From assembly GCA_032622095.1 (NCBI GenBank), contig CP136067.1, positions 201,932,181-201,996,180 of the forward strand: a stretch of 64,000 bases of DNA, read 5' to 3'. The notes below the pieces were generated by a model that did no database searches, was not told where the DNA came from, and saw only the letters and a list, made by a program, of their open reading frames with translations. The DNA is from Siphonodentalium dalli (Eukaryota; Mollusca; Scaphopoda; Gadilida; Siphonodentaliidae). Positions 20,338-30,346 of the stretch are shown piece by piece. The position numbers were made by a program, and so were the translations under genes. Every line of letters starts with the position of its first letter. Within the stretch, counting starts at the first letter, position 1.

Positions 20338-23225
20338 TGCATTGGCACAGGGTTTTCAAAAAAATTCAGGAAGCTCCTGTCGGAAGGGTTAAATATGAAT
20401 ATGTTTTTTTCAAGATGTTTAATGTGTCATATATCATGCCCAATAAATTAGAAAATATTGTGCTGAGGATTGTACTTACCAATTTCCAGATTTATTTGTA
20501 TCTTAGTGCCGCAGCAGGATATATATTCTCTCAGAATCTTAGGCAGAATGTTTGATAAACATACAGATTTTTAATACTTTTTTACACAGCTTTTAAAATA
20601 GCAGGCTCAGCATATCTTGTAGCCATTACAGTACTAGTCCAATGAATCTCAACTAAAAAATCACAAGTTTATAAGACCACTAGAACATCATGAGTGTAAA
20701 AAATACTGGAACAAAAAACTGAAGTGAGCAGTGAATAGCTGTTAAAATTTGAATTTAAGTTAGCTCTGATATCCCAGGATGCATCTATCATGTCTGTGTA
20801 TAAACATAACCTATTTTAAAAACTTAGGTTCCTCTATCTGTTGGGACCAACACATGGCAGCCATATGGCAGTCTCATGAGAACTGCAGGTTTCTTAACCA
20901 TTATGACTTTCATGAAGGCTAACATTTGAATGTTAAAATTCTCCAGTCTGATTGTTATCCAAAAGATTCTTAGCCATTAGTAATTATAATGATGGCTAGT
21001 GAATATAATTCCATGTTGATGGCTTAATAAGCCATCCACTAGCCATCACCTTGGCCATCATCAGAAATCTAAGCCATCACAGACCTTCTTATTCTTCATG
21101 AGTGCTAATATAACTATAGTGATTGTTTATCTTAGCCATCATTGGTCTCTGATGGCTAAGCGAGGGCTTAGGGATGGCTTAATAAGCCATTCTGTTCGGT
21201 AAGGGGGGGTACCCACATTTGGTGACCCCCATTTTTGAAAACTGTTTTAACTTTTGGTAGGTACTGTACATGTAAAAAGGAAAACATCTTACCACTACCA
21301 TCAAAGCTATATATGCGTATTTTGGTAAAGTAAGAAAAGTTCTATAGTAATTTGATCAGTCATATCTACACCGGTTATTCACATTCACTCATATTGGGAG
21401 AGGCAGGTTGTCTGGTTGTGGGGCATAATGCGACACTCGGGTACAATCAGTACGAGAAAAAAATCTGATTATGCATATCGCAAATCAAACCTGGAAAAAT
21501 AAATCTTATCGTAACCTTAGTTCAAAAGAAAATAAATTTAAAAAACCTATTCGATCATTCCCAAACATTTAAACATGATATAGATAAATATTTATTGTTA
21601 ACCCTGCCCCGGCCATTTTCCTGAAATCAAACTTTATGGTGCTATTTTCCCCGTCATAGAAATCAATAAAATGTCCCATTGGTCTGCTGCTATGACTTTA
21701 AATAACACTTATACATTCTTTCAATCCACAAAAGAAAAGATACTGCAGACGGTCTTGTATTTATTAAGTTCGGTATATGCTGATGATGTAATGTCAAACG
21801 TGTCTCACTGTACCCCATGTATGGGGCATAATGCGACGGATTGGGTAGGTCGACGGGGAGTAATGGTGTTCAGAAATTGGTGCTTCACAGGCAAGTGTCA
21901 CTGTTTGAGTAATAACATGTATACTAGAATTATTTATCTAACTTTTAGTTTAATAATTTGTGCCCTTCCATCGTTTTTAGTGGCACGGTGGGGTCTAATG
22001 TGCTTATGTGTCTCATTATGCCCCACATTACCCTACGTGTTGGTTTTCCACCTTTAAATTTACCGCTTTTGATACTGCCCTAATTTTGCAGAAAAATTCA
22101 TCACCAAATTTTCAAACATACCCCCATTAAATGCCAGGTTAATTATTTTACCCACTCTGTATCAATATTCATCTAGATATAATATTTCCATGGTGGCTTT
22201 GATTTTTTCTTGTTTTTGCATTAATTTTATCCCAATCATAATCAACCATTCAGCTGCCAGATGTGATTTTATGCTGACTTGAGTGTGGGTGACAGCACAC
22301 CAAGGGGGATAATTTTTGATAATTTTGTATAATTGGTGTACTATAACCTATAGACAGATAATAAAGTAGTCGAAACGATATTAAAATGTGGCCATTTATA
22401 TACCGACGTCAAAATAAAGAACTTTGATTCGAAACATGTCTGTGTTCTTACTTCATTAACCCTCTTCTGCCACCACCCATATCTAAATGTGCTAAAAATA
22501 TATCTTGATTTGAATGTGATTTTTTGAATTTTTTTCTCACTAAAGCCGCATTCTGGCAAAGTAAACAATGACGACGTACATACATGTGGACGATCTGATA
22601 GCTTGTAGATGATCACTTCCAGAAAATATGTCACAGGATTCGCCAGGCGAATTGGGCGCACTTGGAGTTCACATTGGGCGCACCTACCAAATTTTAGAAA
22701 AAAATAGACAGAAAACCCAATTTTGCCCGTCACAGGAATGCATTTATTGGCGGAAAATTGGGTGCTTTAGATCGTAAATCCAATTCTGAGGATTTCCAGG
22801 GTTGTCCTTTTTTGTCAAACTATCATCTTAAAGGGGCAATTCGGCTTCGTTTGACCAGATCTGGACCGATTTTTCATCATGTCTTAGAGTGCGATCCAAA
22901 ATGAAACACTGATTTACACCTACGTCGTGCTCAATCCAGACAAATACCCCTATTCGTTCATCTGGAGTGTCGGGTGCCACAAATGGCAGTATTACATTCA
23001 TTAAAGGGGCATTTGTGGGCCCACAATAGACCGTAAATGACAATTTTCGGTTTTACAACGATATGCAGAAATGGTATGGGAGGGTTAATTTTTAATTCTA
23101 ATCGATGCCGCCTGTGCCTCAATAATCTGTCGTATCGCGTACTTCAAGTTCCCACTTTGTTTTCTGAGGATAATTGAGCACTGACTGTGTTCCAGAGCAG
23201 AAATCTGAAAAACGACCATTTCGTG

Positions 23226-25760
23226 CTATAGGTTACAGTACACCAATTATTCTCCATAGGCGACAGTGTTAACGTCCGGGGCTATGCTCGATTCCTTGTG
23301 AATTCAGGAACTTTCTAACCTAGTCAATTATGAAGAATGGCCCTTCGGACCCAATTTGACCCAAAAAAAATAATAGGTACGTGTTGGTTTTCCACCTTTA
23401 AATTTACCGCTTTTGATACTGCCCTAATTTCGCAGAAAAATTAATCACCAAATTTTCAAACATACCCCCATTAAATGCCAGGTTAATTATTTCACCCACT
23501 CTGTATCAATATTCATCTAGATATAATATTTCCATGGTGGCTTTGATTTTTTCTTGTTTTTGCATTAATTTTATCCCAATCATAATCAACCATTCAGCTG
23601 CCAGATGTGATTTTATGCTGACTTGAGTGTGGGTGACAGCACACCAAGGGGGATAATTTTTGATAATTTTGTATAATTGGTGTACTATAACCTATAGACA
23701 GATAATAAAGTAGTCGAAACGATATTAAAATGTGGCCATTTATATACCGACGTCAAAATAAAGAACTTTGATTCGAAACATGTCTGTGTTCTTACTTCAT
23801 TAACCCTCTTCTGCCACCACCCATATCTAAATGTGCTAAAAATATATCTTGATTTGAATGTGATTTTTTCTCACTAAAGCCGCATTCTGGCAAAGTAAAC
23901 AATGACGACGTACATACATGTGGACGATCTGATAGCTTGTAGATATCACTTCCAGAAAATATGTCACAGGATTCGCCAGGTGAATTGGGCGCACTTTGAG
24001 TTCACATTGGGCGCACCTACCAAATTTTAGAAAAAAATAGACAGAAAACCCAATTTTGCCCGTCACAAGAATGCATTTATTGGCGGAAAATTGGGTGCTT
24101 TAGATCGTAAATCCAATTCTGAGGATTTCCAGGGTTGTCCTTTTTTGTCAAACTATCATCTTAAAGGGGCAATTCGGCTTCGTTTGACCAGATCTGGACC
24201 GATTTTTATGTTTACCCATACCATGTATGGTAAACATAGTGTCGTTGTCCGGATTGACCACTCGTCGTTCGCCGTCCGTCCGTAGACACTTCACGTGTAA
24301 TGCGATAACTCAAACATTTTCTATCCAATCAGAACCAAATTTTGTATATGGGTATATCAGCCCAAAATACAGATCGAGTTCGAATTTGGGTTTGATTCGA
24401 GTTTTTGTTACAGAGTTATGGCCCTTTTTCGACTTAGAATTAACACATTCTGCCATAACTCAAACATTTGTTATCTGATTGGAACCAAATTTGGTATGTG
24501 AGTTTCAGAGCCCAAAATACAGATCTGGTTCGAATATGGGTTTGATCCGATTTATTTAAAAGGAGTTATGACCCTTTTTCGAGAAAAAAAAAATCGATAA
24601 TAATAATAATAAAAAAAATGTCATTGACATTGTCATTTGTTTCATTTAGATATTGATGATTATGATACAAGTTGATAAAAAGATTTCCAATGTGTCCCTT
24701 TAATTTTTTTAAATAATTAAAAACAATGTTTTTTTTTTCAAGTTAAAAAATTTTGAAAAACTAACACCATTATAACTCTGCCAAGGTTACCCCGAATCAC
24801 CACACCAAATTTGATTAAATTGGTCCAAAATCTTGTGTTATGTACTGGTAAATCTGTTTGGAGCAACATTAAATCCAATTCACCAATTGCATTTGGACTA
24901 CTTAGCTATTGATAAAGCTATATTATTTTCTGATGTCTCTTATGCCAATGTGCAAATAATCTGATAAAGAAGGCTATGGTATCTAATTTAAAATAAAGAT
25001 TCAACAATAAACATCACATGATATTAACAGTAGACTTAGACATCTGTGCTGCAGAGTTATATCTTCAGATGGTCTGATATCATTATAATTGTTATTGGTT
25101 TAATAGAGGTCAGTGTTCAACATCAACAATTCCTGTGATTTTTGGACAGCTCTGCTATATAATTGATATTAATGGGTCAGTGGCGAGGTTGCTTATCTGT
25201 ATACTAGGACACATTATTATTGTAAACTTAAATTGGACTCTCTTAACCTAAGTATTCCATGTCCAGGTCACACCTACACATTTAACCCACGGGCTTACTG
25301 GCTGTGGTGGTTTAGCATTACAGTTCCTGTACCAGTGCATTCTCTTATATAAATGCCAGTGACCCATAAATTCCAATAATTTGTGTTATGTACATTTGTC
25401 TATAATAGTACATAACAGTATACTCTATAATTCAACACCAAAACTCTCATTTATCCGATCATATTAATTTTTTATCGCCAAAGGATGGGTTAACATCTGC
25501 CGATCGTGATCCGCCTCTCGTTCATCATGTCTTAGAGTGCGGTCCAAAATGAAACACTGATTTACGCCTACGTCGTGCTCAATCCGGACAAATCCCCCTA
25601 TTCGTTCATCTGGAGTGTCGGGTGCCACAAATGGCGGTATTACATTCATTAAAGGGGCATTTGTGGGCCCACAATATGCCGAAAATGACAATTTTCGGTT
25701 TTACAATGATATGCAGAAATGGTATGGGGGGGGGGTAATTTTTAATTTTATTTGACGCCT
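23226..25760 (+). repeat. Duplicated unit, copy 2 (interrupted by a 1.3 kb insertion)
   Basis: This copy has an uninterrupted MITE-like part (23226-23699) with inverted ends CTATAGGTTACAGTACACC and complement. It gives the empty site for the 5 kb element in copy 1. It is itself split at 24207/25519, where copy 1 is continuous across 22876/22877. No genes. Confidence 0.75.
24208..25518. mobile_element. 1.3 kb insertion in copy 2
   Basis: The junctions are defined by comparison with copy 1, which reads directly from CCGATTTTT into CATCATG. The inserted segment starts with a GTTTACC...GGTAAAC hairpin and contains two diverged copies of a roughly 145-bp block with ATAACTCAAACATTT (24305 and 24456). 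It has no terminal inverted repeats that I can see and no ORF. The class is unknown. Confidence 0.55.
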
Positions 25761-25774
25761 CCTGTTGACCACGG

Positions 25775-27136
25775 ACGGAAGTATCCTTGGATATTTAAGC
25801 AAACTATAGCTGAAGGTTCAGGCTACTGCACTTGCATATCTGTGTAGTCATGGAACAGGGAAGCCCATTCAGCAAAATACATTGAGTGATTGGAAAGAAA
25901 CAGACACAATTGTCGCCGAAATAGCGACAGAGTACCGGTATGAATTGATGGAGATCGCCATTCGACAATGGGAACACTTAAAATGAAAATCCTTGGTGCC
26001 CAATCTTGTGTCAGATAATCCTAGTCCCCAATCAAACCAGTTGCACGATTCGTAGCAACCGGACACTGTCAGTAATACTGGACAGGCATGTAAAGAACGA
26101 GACTATTCAAGAGACACAGCATTATTTGAACACAGGCCATAGAATACTATATGTTGTAACAAAATTAATCTCATTGTTTCTAACGATTGTTCCGATGATA
26201 CAATGAGGGAAAGAAAATGGAATCGCAAGAACAGGGTCAAAATTTCAAATAAATATCTTGAAGTCGATGTAACGTTCGCGACGTTCCAAGTATCCAAATA
26301 CGAGCCCTCATGTTAATAGTAATACATTCGGGCTAGCTAAGATTTGCAAATATTAATCGGTAAGCACAATTAATTATAACGACATGTTGTATATGTACAA
26401 TGATGTTCTGTGATAATCATTATCCAAATGTCGCTCAACTTCAACTTACAATTAGTTGAGGCAAAAGAAATTTCATTGGATGACAAGTTCTATCTTGTTT
26501 ATGAATACATGTAATTATCGTCAAAGGAGACATTTCTGTCCTGGCCAACTTTCTGCGCACTAACAGAGCTGTTGCATATACGATGAGGTAGTGTACATGA
26601 AATGAACGTATCGAGAAGTCGGCTTCATGAAATATAGTTAGCACGAAATTAGGAGACTTCGCATACCGTACCACGTGGACTCCGAAATCGGACGATTCAT
26701 GCCACCGTATATATATGTTGCACAATAATGCAATATAGGTTTGCTACAAGTAAACGATGTGCGTCTGTAGTCATTGTCAAAATGGCCATCAATGGCGAAG
26801 ATCTCAACGTGATTTTGTCGATTCCAATCCCAAAATTTTCGAGATAAAATGGCAAGGTTTCTGGCAAGGTGGACTTTCTTCCCTGGTGAAGATCCCCCGA
26901 TGATTCCCGAGGCCATTCGGTATGTTTCGGAAATACACAATAATAACAAAAATTGCCGCTGCACTTTTGAAATTGTTTTAACATTTCCTCGACACGTGTT
27001 TCACATTAAAGGAGATTGCATAATACAATACATTAATAACTATAATCCTCAATCCGATCAACCATCACAGAGAAAACGGAGTAATAGAGACTGATAGTGA
27101 TAGTGATTGAAATTGAAATTCGCAATGTGGGCGCTT
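25775..27136. other. No gene seen; left flank of the gypsy element
   Basis: Short open frames overlap on both strands near 26440-26980 but show no recognisable domain. GGTGAAGATCCCCCGA (26879) recurs in inverted orientation beyond the other end of the gypsy element (about 43555-43610). The last four bases, GCTT (27133-27136), are the gypsy TSD. Confidence 0.5.
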
Positions 27137-27503
27137 TGTAGCGAATTTCTAATGGGGTAATATATTAATCACTACATAGAATACATATTGGGCAATAGAA
27201 TACTTACCTATCTAGTAGGTCGGGAACTCTTATAAGTCGTACATTGTGGTATAATAGTTGTCATACATCATAGTAGAATATTTAGCATTTCAATTAAGTC
27301 GTGTGGTCTGGTCCGAGGTCTGATTCTTTCTGTCTAGATTATATCAACCCACAATCCTCGGCTCTCGCTGTAGTCGGCAATTGGCTGCGATATCGTCGGT
27401 TTGATTGGACCGCACCCAATGTTTATTGATGACGTATTTTGACAGCGGCACATTGTTTATATTGGACCACGTGGAATAATTAGTGTTTACCAAATTCACT
27501 ACA
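27137..27503 (-). repeat. 3' LTR of the gypsy element
   Basis: This 367-bp repeat is identical by eye to 42710-43076 and ends in the short inverted repeat TGTAG/CTACA. In element orientation it is preceded by AAACTGGGTGGTG, a weak purine-rich tract. Confidence 0.92.
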
Positions 27504-27908
27504 CACCACCCAGTTTTATTTTGAAAAGAATGAAGATAGCCTGCTAAACCAAAATGGGTGGAGTGCCTATGACTACATGAGTCAAAACCCTGACCTCGCA
27601 GAAATAGGGTTATGAGGTTTTCCAATCATAGCGGGAACCAGTATTTTGGTTCTACAGTGCTACAATCAGGCTACCGCTCTATGACTACTATTTCTTTAAA
27701 CATAATCTACTTCCAATTTAAGAGATGCTGGCTTCGGTTATTCAAGCCTTCCACTCCTAAATACACTTCATATTCAGCTGGTTTGGTGTTTCAAACCTTT
27801 GAGAATTATGTACAATTTGGTTTGGTATTTCAAACCTTACATGTACCAGACCCTGCTAGTATACCAACTATTGGAATCAAAGTATACTGCAGGCTGCTGA
27901 CTCGGTTT
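27504..27908. other. Gap between 3' LTR and TatD ORF, no gene seen
   Basis: This is the untranslated 3' region of the gypsy element in minus orientation. No ORF or structure can be supported. Confidence 0.5.
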
Positions 27909-29774
27909 TCAAGTCATTCTATAAAAGTACTTGGCATTTGCAGTAGTGCGCGCAAGTACTTCTCGGAGGGAACAACCTTTAATAGTGGCGATGCATTCGG
28001 CAATATCTCCTATTAAGGCTGGAGATGTATATGGATGTCCCATTTCTTTGCCAAAATATGGGGCATCAGTTTCCAATAGAAGGCGGTTCATAGGTATTGA
28101 TCTTATGCCTTCTTTTTGTAAGGAGTTGAATTTGAAACACGACCCCGATATTCCGAAGTGTGCATTGTGGAATTTGCGGGACCATGCCTCGACCATATCT
28201 GAACTTCCCATGAAGGAATGGAGATGGAAGTGTTGGTCGGGATAACACTCCTTTTCACACAGGTGGAGCGCGGTGAAGGTTACATCCCTATTCATTTTGT
28301 CTGCTTTTTCTCCTCTTATATGCAAGATGATCGGTTTTTCGATCTTTCTTGCATCTCTAAGGAGGGATTTAAATGCCATATCTTGGTCATATCGATCTTC
28401 GGAAGTGAGATCCATTGATCGATCTAGTCCAATTTCCCCCACAGCAGTTGTTGCTGGGTGGTGAATCAATTGATTCCACTGAGTTCTTAGTGCCGGATTT
28501 GACAGCAGTTTGAACTGTTTAGGGTGGAATCCTATGGCAATTTTCCACATGGGCTCATTGGTGACCATAGTAGGGTATTGTAAGGGGTCACACATTACGT
28601 CGACTCCGCCAATCACCTGCACAGCGTTGTTTGGGAAAATAAACTTTGCTGCACTTAAAATTGCCTCGACTGGGGTGTTAACTCTGTGGGGCAATCGTTT
28701 CGTCAACCGGTTGAGGTGGAAGTGGGTGTCTACCCCTACCGGAATCAAAGGGTGGATCAGCGGTGACATAGTGACTGGTGTCGGTTGCTGAACTTGTGTT
28801 GGCAAAATTGGCCTTATAAAACTTGGAGTGCCGATGGAACCCTGCAGTTTGGTTGGTACTGGTAATAATACTTTAGCAATCACCTTTGGTGGCGGTATCC
28901 ATGCCATTAACTGCTGAACTGCATTATCCCTATTGGATGCTGACGGTCCGCCGGTAAATCCTGGGGGTGGTGGCAATGGACGAGATGTCCAGGCTGCCAC
29001 CTTTGGTGGTGTTGGTGGTGGTGGTGGTAATGGGCATGTTGCCCAGGCTGCCACCTTTTGTGGTTTCGGTGGTGGTGGCGGCAATGGACATGTTGACCGA
29101 TCTGCCGCCCTCTGTGGAGGTTTTATTGGGGAAAGTTGAGCTGCTTTATCCATTGTGGATGTTGACTGCTCTTTAACGTTCCCTGGGAATAATAATAAAG
29201 CCACTGCGGTTTGAAGGTCAATAGCTCTTTCAGGGATGGTGTCTGGCGTTTCTGATGTTATCAGTCGCTTAACTGTATCCCTGACTCCAGCGTCATTCTT
29301 AACCTCTTTGACCTTATTCATTATGTGGTGACGGCCTATACCATGACATGGAGCTCTACAAAATTTCTTGAGACATTGCTCGGAGGTATCGTTATTGCAC
29401 ACGCCATTATTTGGGTTTGTAATGATATTTATAATTGCGGCATGGCACCTCCAGAAAATTAGACAGGCTGGGTGGTTAACAGGGTTGATTTTGAAAGACT
29501 TCGGGATCCTCCAGCCTTGTTTTTTGCACATTGCAGTCATGGTTCTAAGGTATATTGGGTTGTAAGATGTGGACCGGGGGAATACAGTCTGATCATATGT
29601 TGTGTTATTGACTGCATCCAACAATGTATTTAATTGTTTTAGGAGAGGCCAGTTGGGGTTTGGACGACTGATGACCATTGCCATTTCTGACAGGTCCTCC
29701 AGCGTCTTCTGTAACCACTTAGGGTGGGGTACCTCATCTAAGACCCACCAGTAGGTTGGTAGGTGGTTGGTCAT
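27909..29774 (-). CDS. TatD-type metal-dependent nuclease fused to a novel N-terminal region (third ORF of the gypsy element)
   Basis: The protein has 621 residues counted from the ATG at 29774 (a GTG codon lies just before it). Residues 1-205 are an unrecognised region with many Cys/His between 83 and 150. Residues 215-345 form a Pro-rich linker with two or three imperfect AAW-x-x-x-PLPPPPP repeats. From about 347 to the end is a TatD/amidohydrolase-fold domain: D-T-H-F-H (metal-binding His351 and His353), G-E-I-G-L-D (Glu447), L-H-I-R-G (His485), H-L-H-S-F (about His519) and E-T-D-A-P-Y (Asp570). All expected ligands are present, so DNase activity is plausible but unproven. The ORF sits between integrase and the 3' LTR, where some gypsy elements have env. 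The role in the element is unknown. Confidence 0.85.
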   Translation of the reverse strand: MTNHLPTYWWVLDEVPHPKWLQKTLEDLSEMAMVISRPNPNWPLLKQLNTLLDAVNNTTYDQTVFPRSTSYNPIYLRTMTAMCKKQGWRIPKSFKINPVNHPACLIFWRCHAAIINIITNPNNGVCNNDTSEQCLKKFCRAPCHGIGRHHIMNKVKEVKNDAGVRDTVKRLITSETPDTIPERAIDLQTAVALLLFPGNVKEQSTSTMDKAAQLSPIKPPQRAADRSTCPLPPPPPKPQKVAAWATCPLPPPPPTPPKVAAWTSRPLPPPPGFTGGPSASNRDNAVQQLMAWIPPPKVIAKVLLPVPTKLQGSIGTPSFIRPILPTQVQQPTPVTMSPLIHPLIPVGVDTHFHLNRLTKRLPHRVNTPVEAILSAAKFIFPNNAVQVIGGVDVMCDPLQYPTMVTNEPMWKIAIGFHPKQFKLLSNPALRTQWNQLIHHPATTAVGEIGLDRSMDLTSEDRYDQDMAFKSLLRDARKIEKPIILHIRGEKADKMNRDVTFTALHLCEKECYPDQHFHLHSFMGSSDMVEAWSRKFHNAHFGISGSCFKFNSLQKEGIRSIPMNRLLLETDAPYFGKEMGHPYTSPALIGDIAECIATIKGCSLREVLARTTANAKYFYRMT

Positions 29775-29958
29775 CACATGGGCTCTTACCCCACCTCTGT
29801 GTACCCATCGTCCACAATAATTGTAGGGGCATGGCGCACCTGCTTTTTGTTTGTTTGTTTGTTTTGTTTGTCTTGTGCCGGCCTTTTATGTGTTTTTGGT
29901 ATTGCGCCCTGAGTTTTTATTGGTCGCGACTCCTTACTGAACACAGAAGGAGGAGTTA

Positions 29959-30312
29959 TTAATATTCGCGACTCCTTGCGACTTCTGCCTCTGCTGAGGA
30001 AGTTGACTTGGTAACCAAGTCTTGGATTTCCTCTTTGTCAATATTACTTACAGCGGTGTCACTAGTTATTTCCATTGATTCAGGTTCTGAATCTTTTGGA
30101 ATGACTAGCACTTTTACCTGCTTTTCATCCACCTTACCTTGCTCAGTATCCATCGATTCAGGTTCTGAATCTCTAATGGATACTGGGCTTGACACTGTCA
30201 ACTCTGTTGGATGTTTCGCCTCACCAGTCAAAGTCAACTCAGTATCTGAATTGTTGTCGCTAGTGAGGCGATTTATCGCAGCTATGGTATCCTGATAATC
30301 TGTTTCTTCCAT
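29959..30312 (-). CDS. Small acidic ORF between integrase and TatD
   Basis: Starting at the ATG at 30312, 35 bp after the integrase stop, this ORF encodes about 117 residues rich in Glu, Asp, Ser and Thr. It contains an internal repeat, DSEPESM, twice. The frame is also open upstream to 30423, overlapping integrase. There is no known domain. It may be an independent accessory protein, or an exon or spacer leading to the TatD ORF, which begins about 185 bp downstream. Confidence 0.45.
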   Translation of the reverse strand: MEETDYQDTIAAINRLTSDNNSDTELTLTGEAKHPTELTVSSPVSIRDSEPESMDTEQGKVDEKQVKVLVIPKDSEPESMEITSDTAVSNIDKEEIQDLVTKSTSSAEAEVARSREY

Positions 30313-30346
30313 TTCTAGCACGGAAGGTGACTGTAAAGAAAAGGAA

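Larger units (their letters stand above)
17227..21205. mobile_element. Nested element with CCCTTACCGAA termini
   Basis: CCCTTACCGAA (17227-17237) and its exact complement TTCGGTAAGGG (21195-21205) bound a 4 kb segment inside the 5 kb TIR element. Both ends carry arrays of TTAGCCATC/GATGGCTAA motifs (17240-17640 and 20960-21190). No TSD is clear and no transposase is encoded. It looks like a large non-autonomous DNA element with subterminal repeat arrays. Confidence 0.6.
17029..22035. mobile_element. 5.0 kb TIR element, absent from copy 2 (empty site known)
   Basis: The termini are inverted repeats of about 25 bp beginning (TA)GGGTAATGTGGGGCATAATG, and the right end is the complement ending CATTACCC(TA). 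Copy 2 of the surrounding repeat shows the empty site ...AATAGGTA|CGTGTTGG (23372-23388). The flanking TA pairs fit a TA target duplication. The internal motif GGGGCATAATGCGAC recurs at 17057-17071, 21420-21434 and 21823-21837, as subterminal binding-site-like repeats. No transposase ORF is present, so it is non-autonomous; a Tc1/mariner-like origin is only suggested by TA. Confidence 0.8.
16873..23225 (+). repeat. Duplicated unit, copy 1 (interrupted by a 5 kb element)
   Basis: Copy 1 consists of 16873-17028 plus 22036-about 23100, the same order as copy 2 (23226-24207 plus 25519-about 25760). It starts with a MITE-like part whose ends are inverted (GTTACAGTACACCAATTAT at about 16880 and its complement ending near 22352). 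The unit is non-coding. The two copies lie head to tail, so this is a tandem duplication older than the insertions that split each copy. Confidence 0.75.

Noticed and set aside
26441-26984. Overlapping minus-strand ORFs of 94-108 codons as host exons
   Set aside because: Three frames are open at the same place, with no domain or splice evidence.
27612-29176. Plus-strand open frames opposite the TatD ORF
   Set aside because: Shadows of the minus-strand coding sequence; Gly/Val repeats mirror the polyproline linker.
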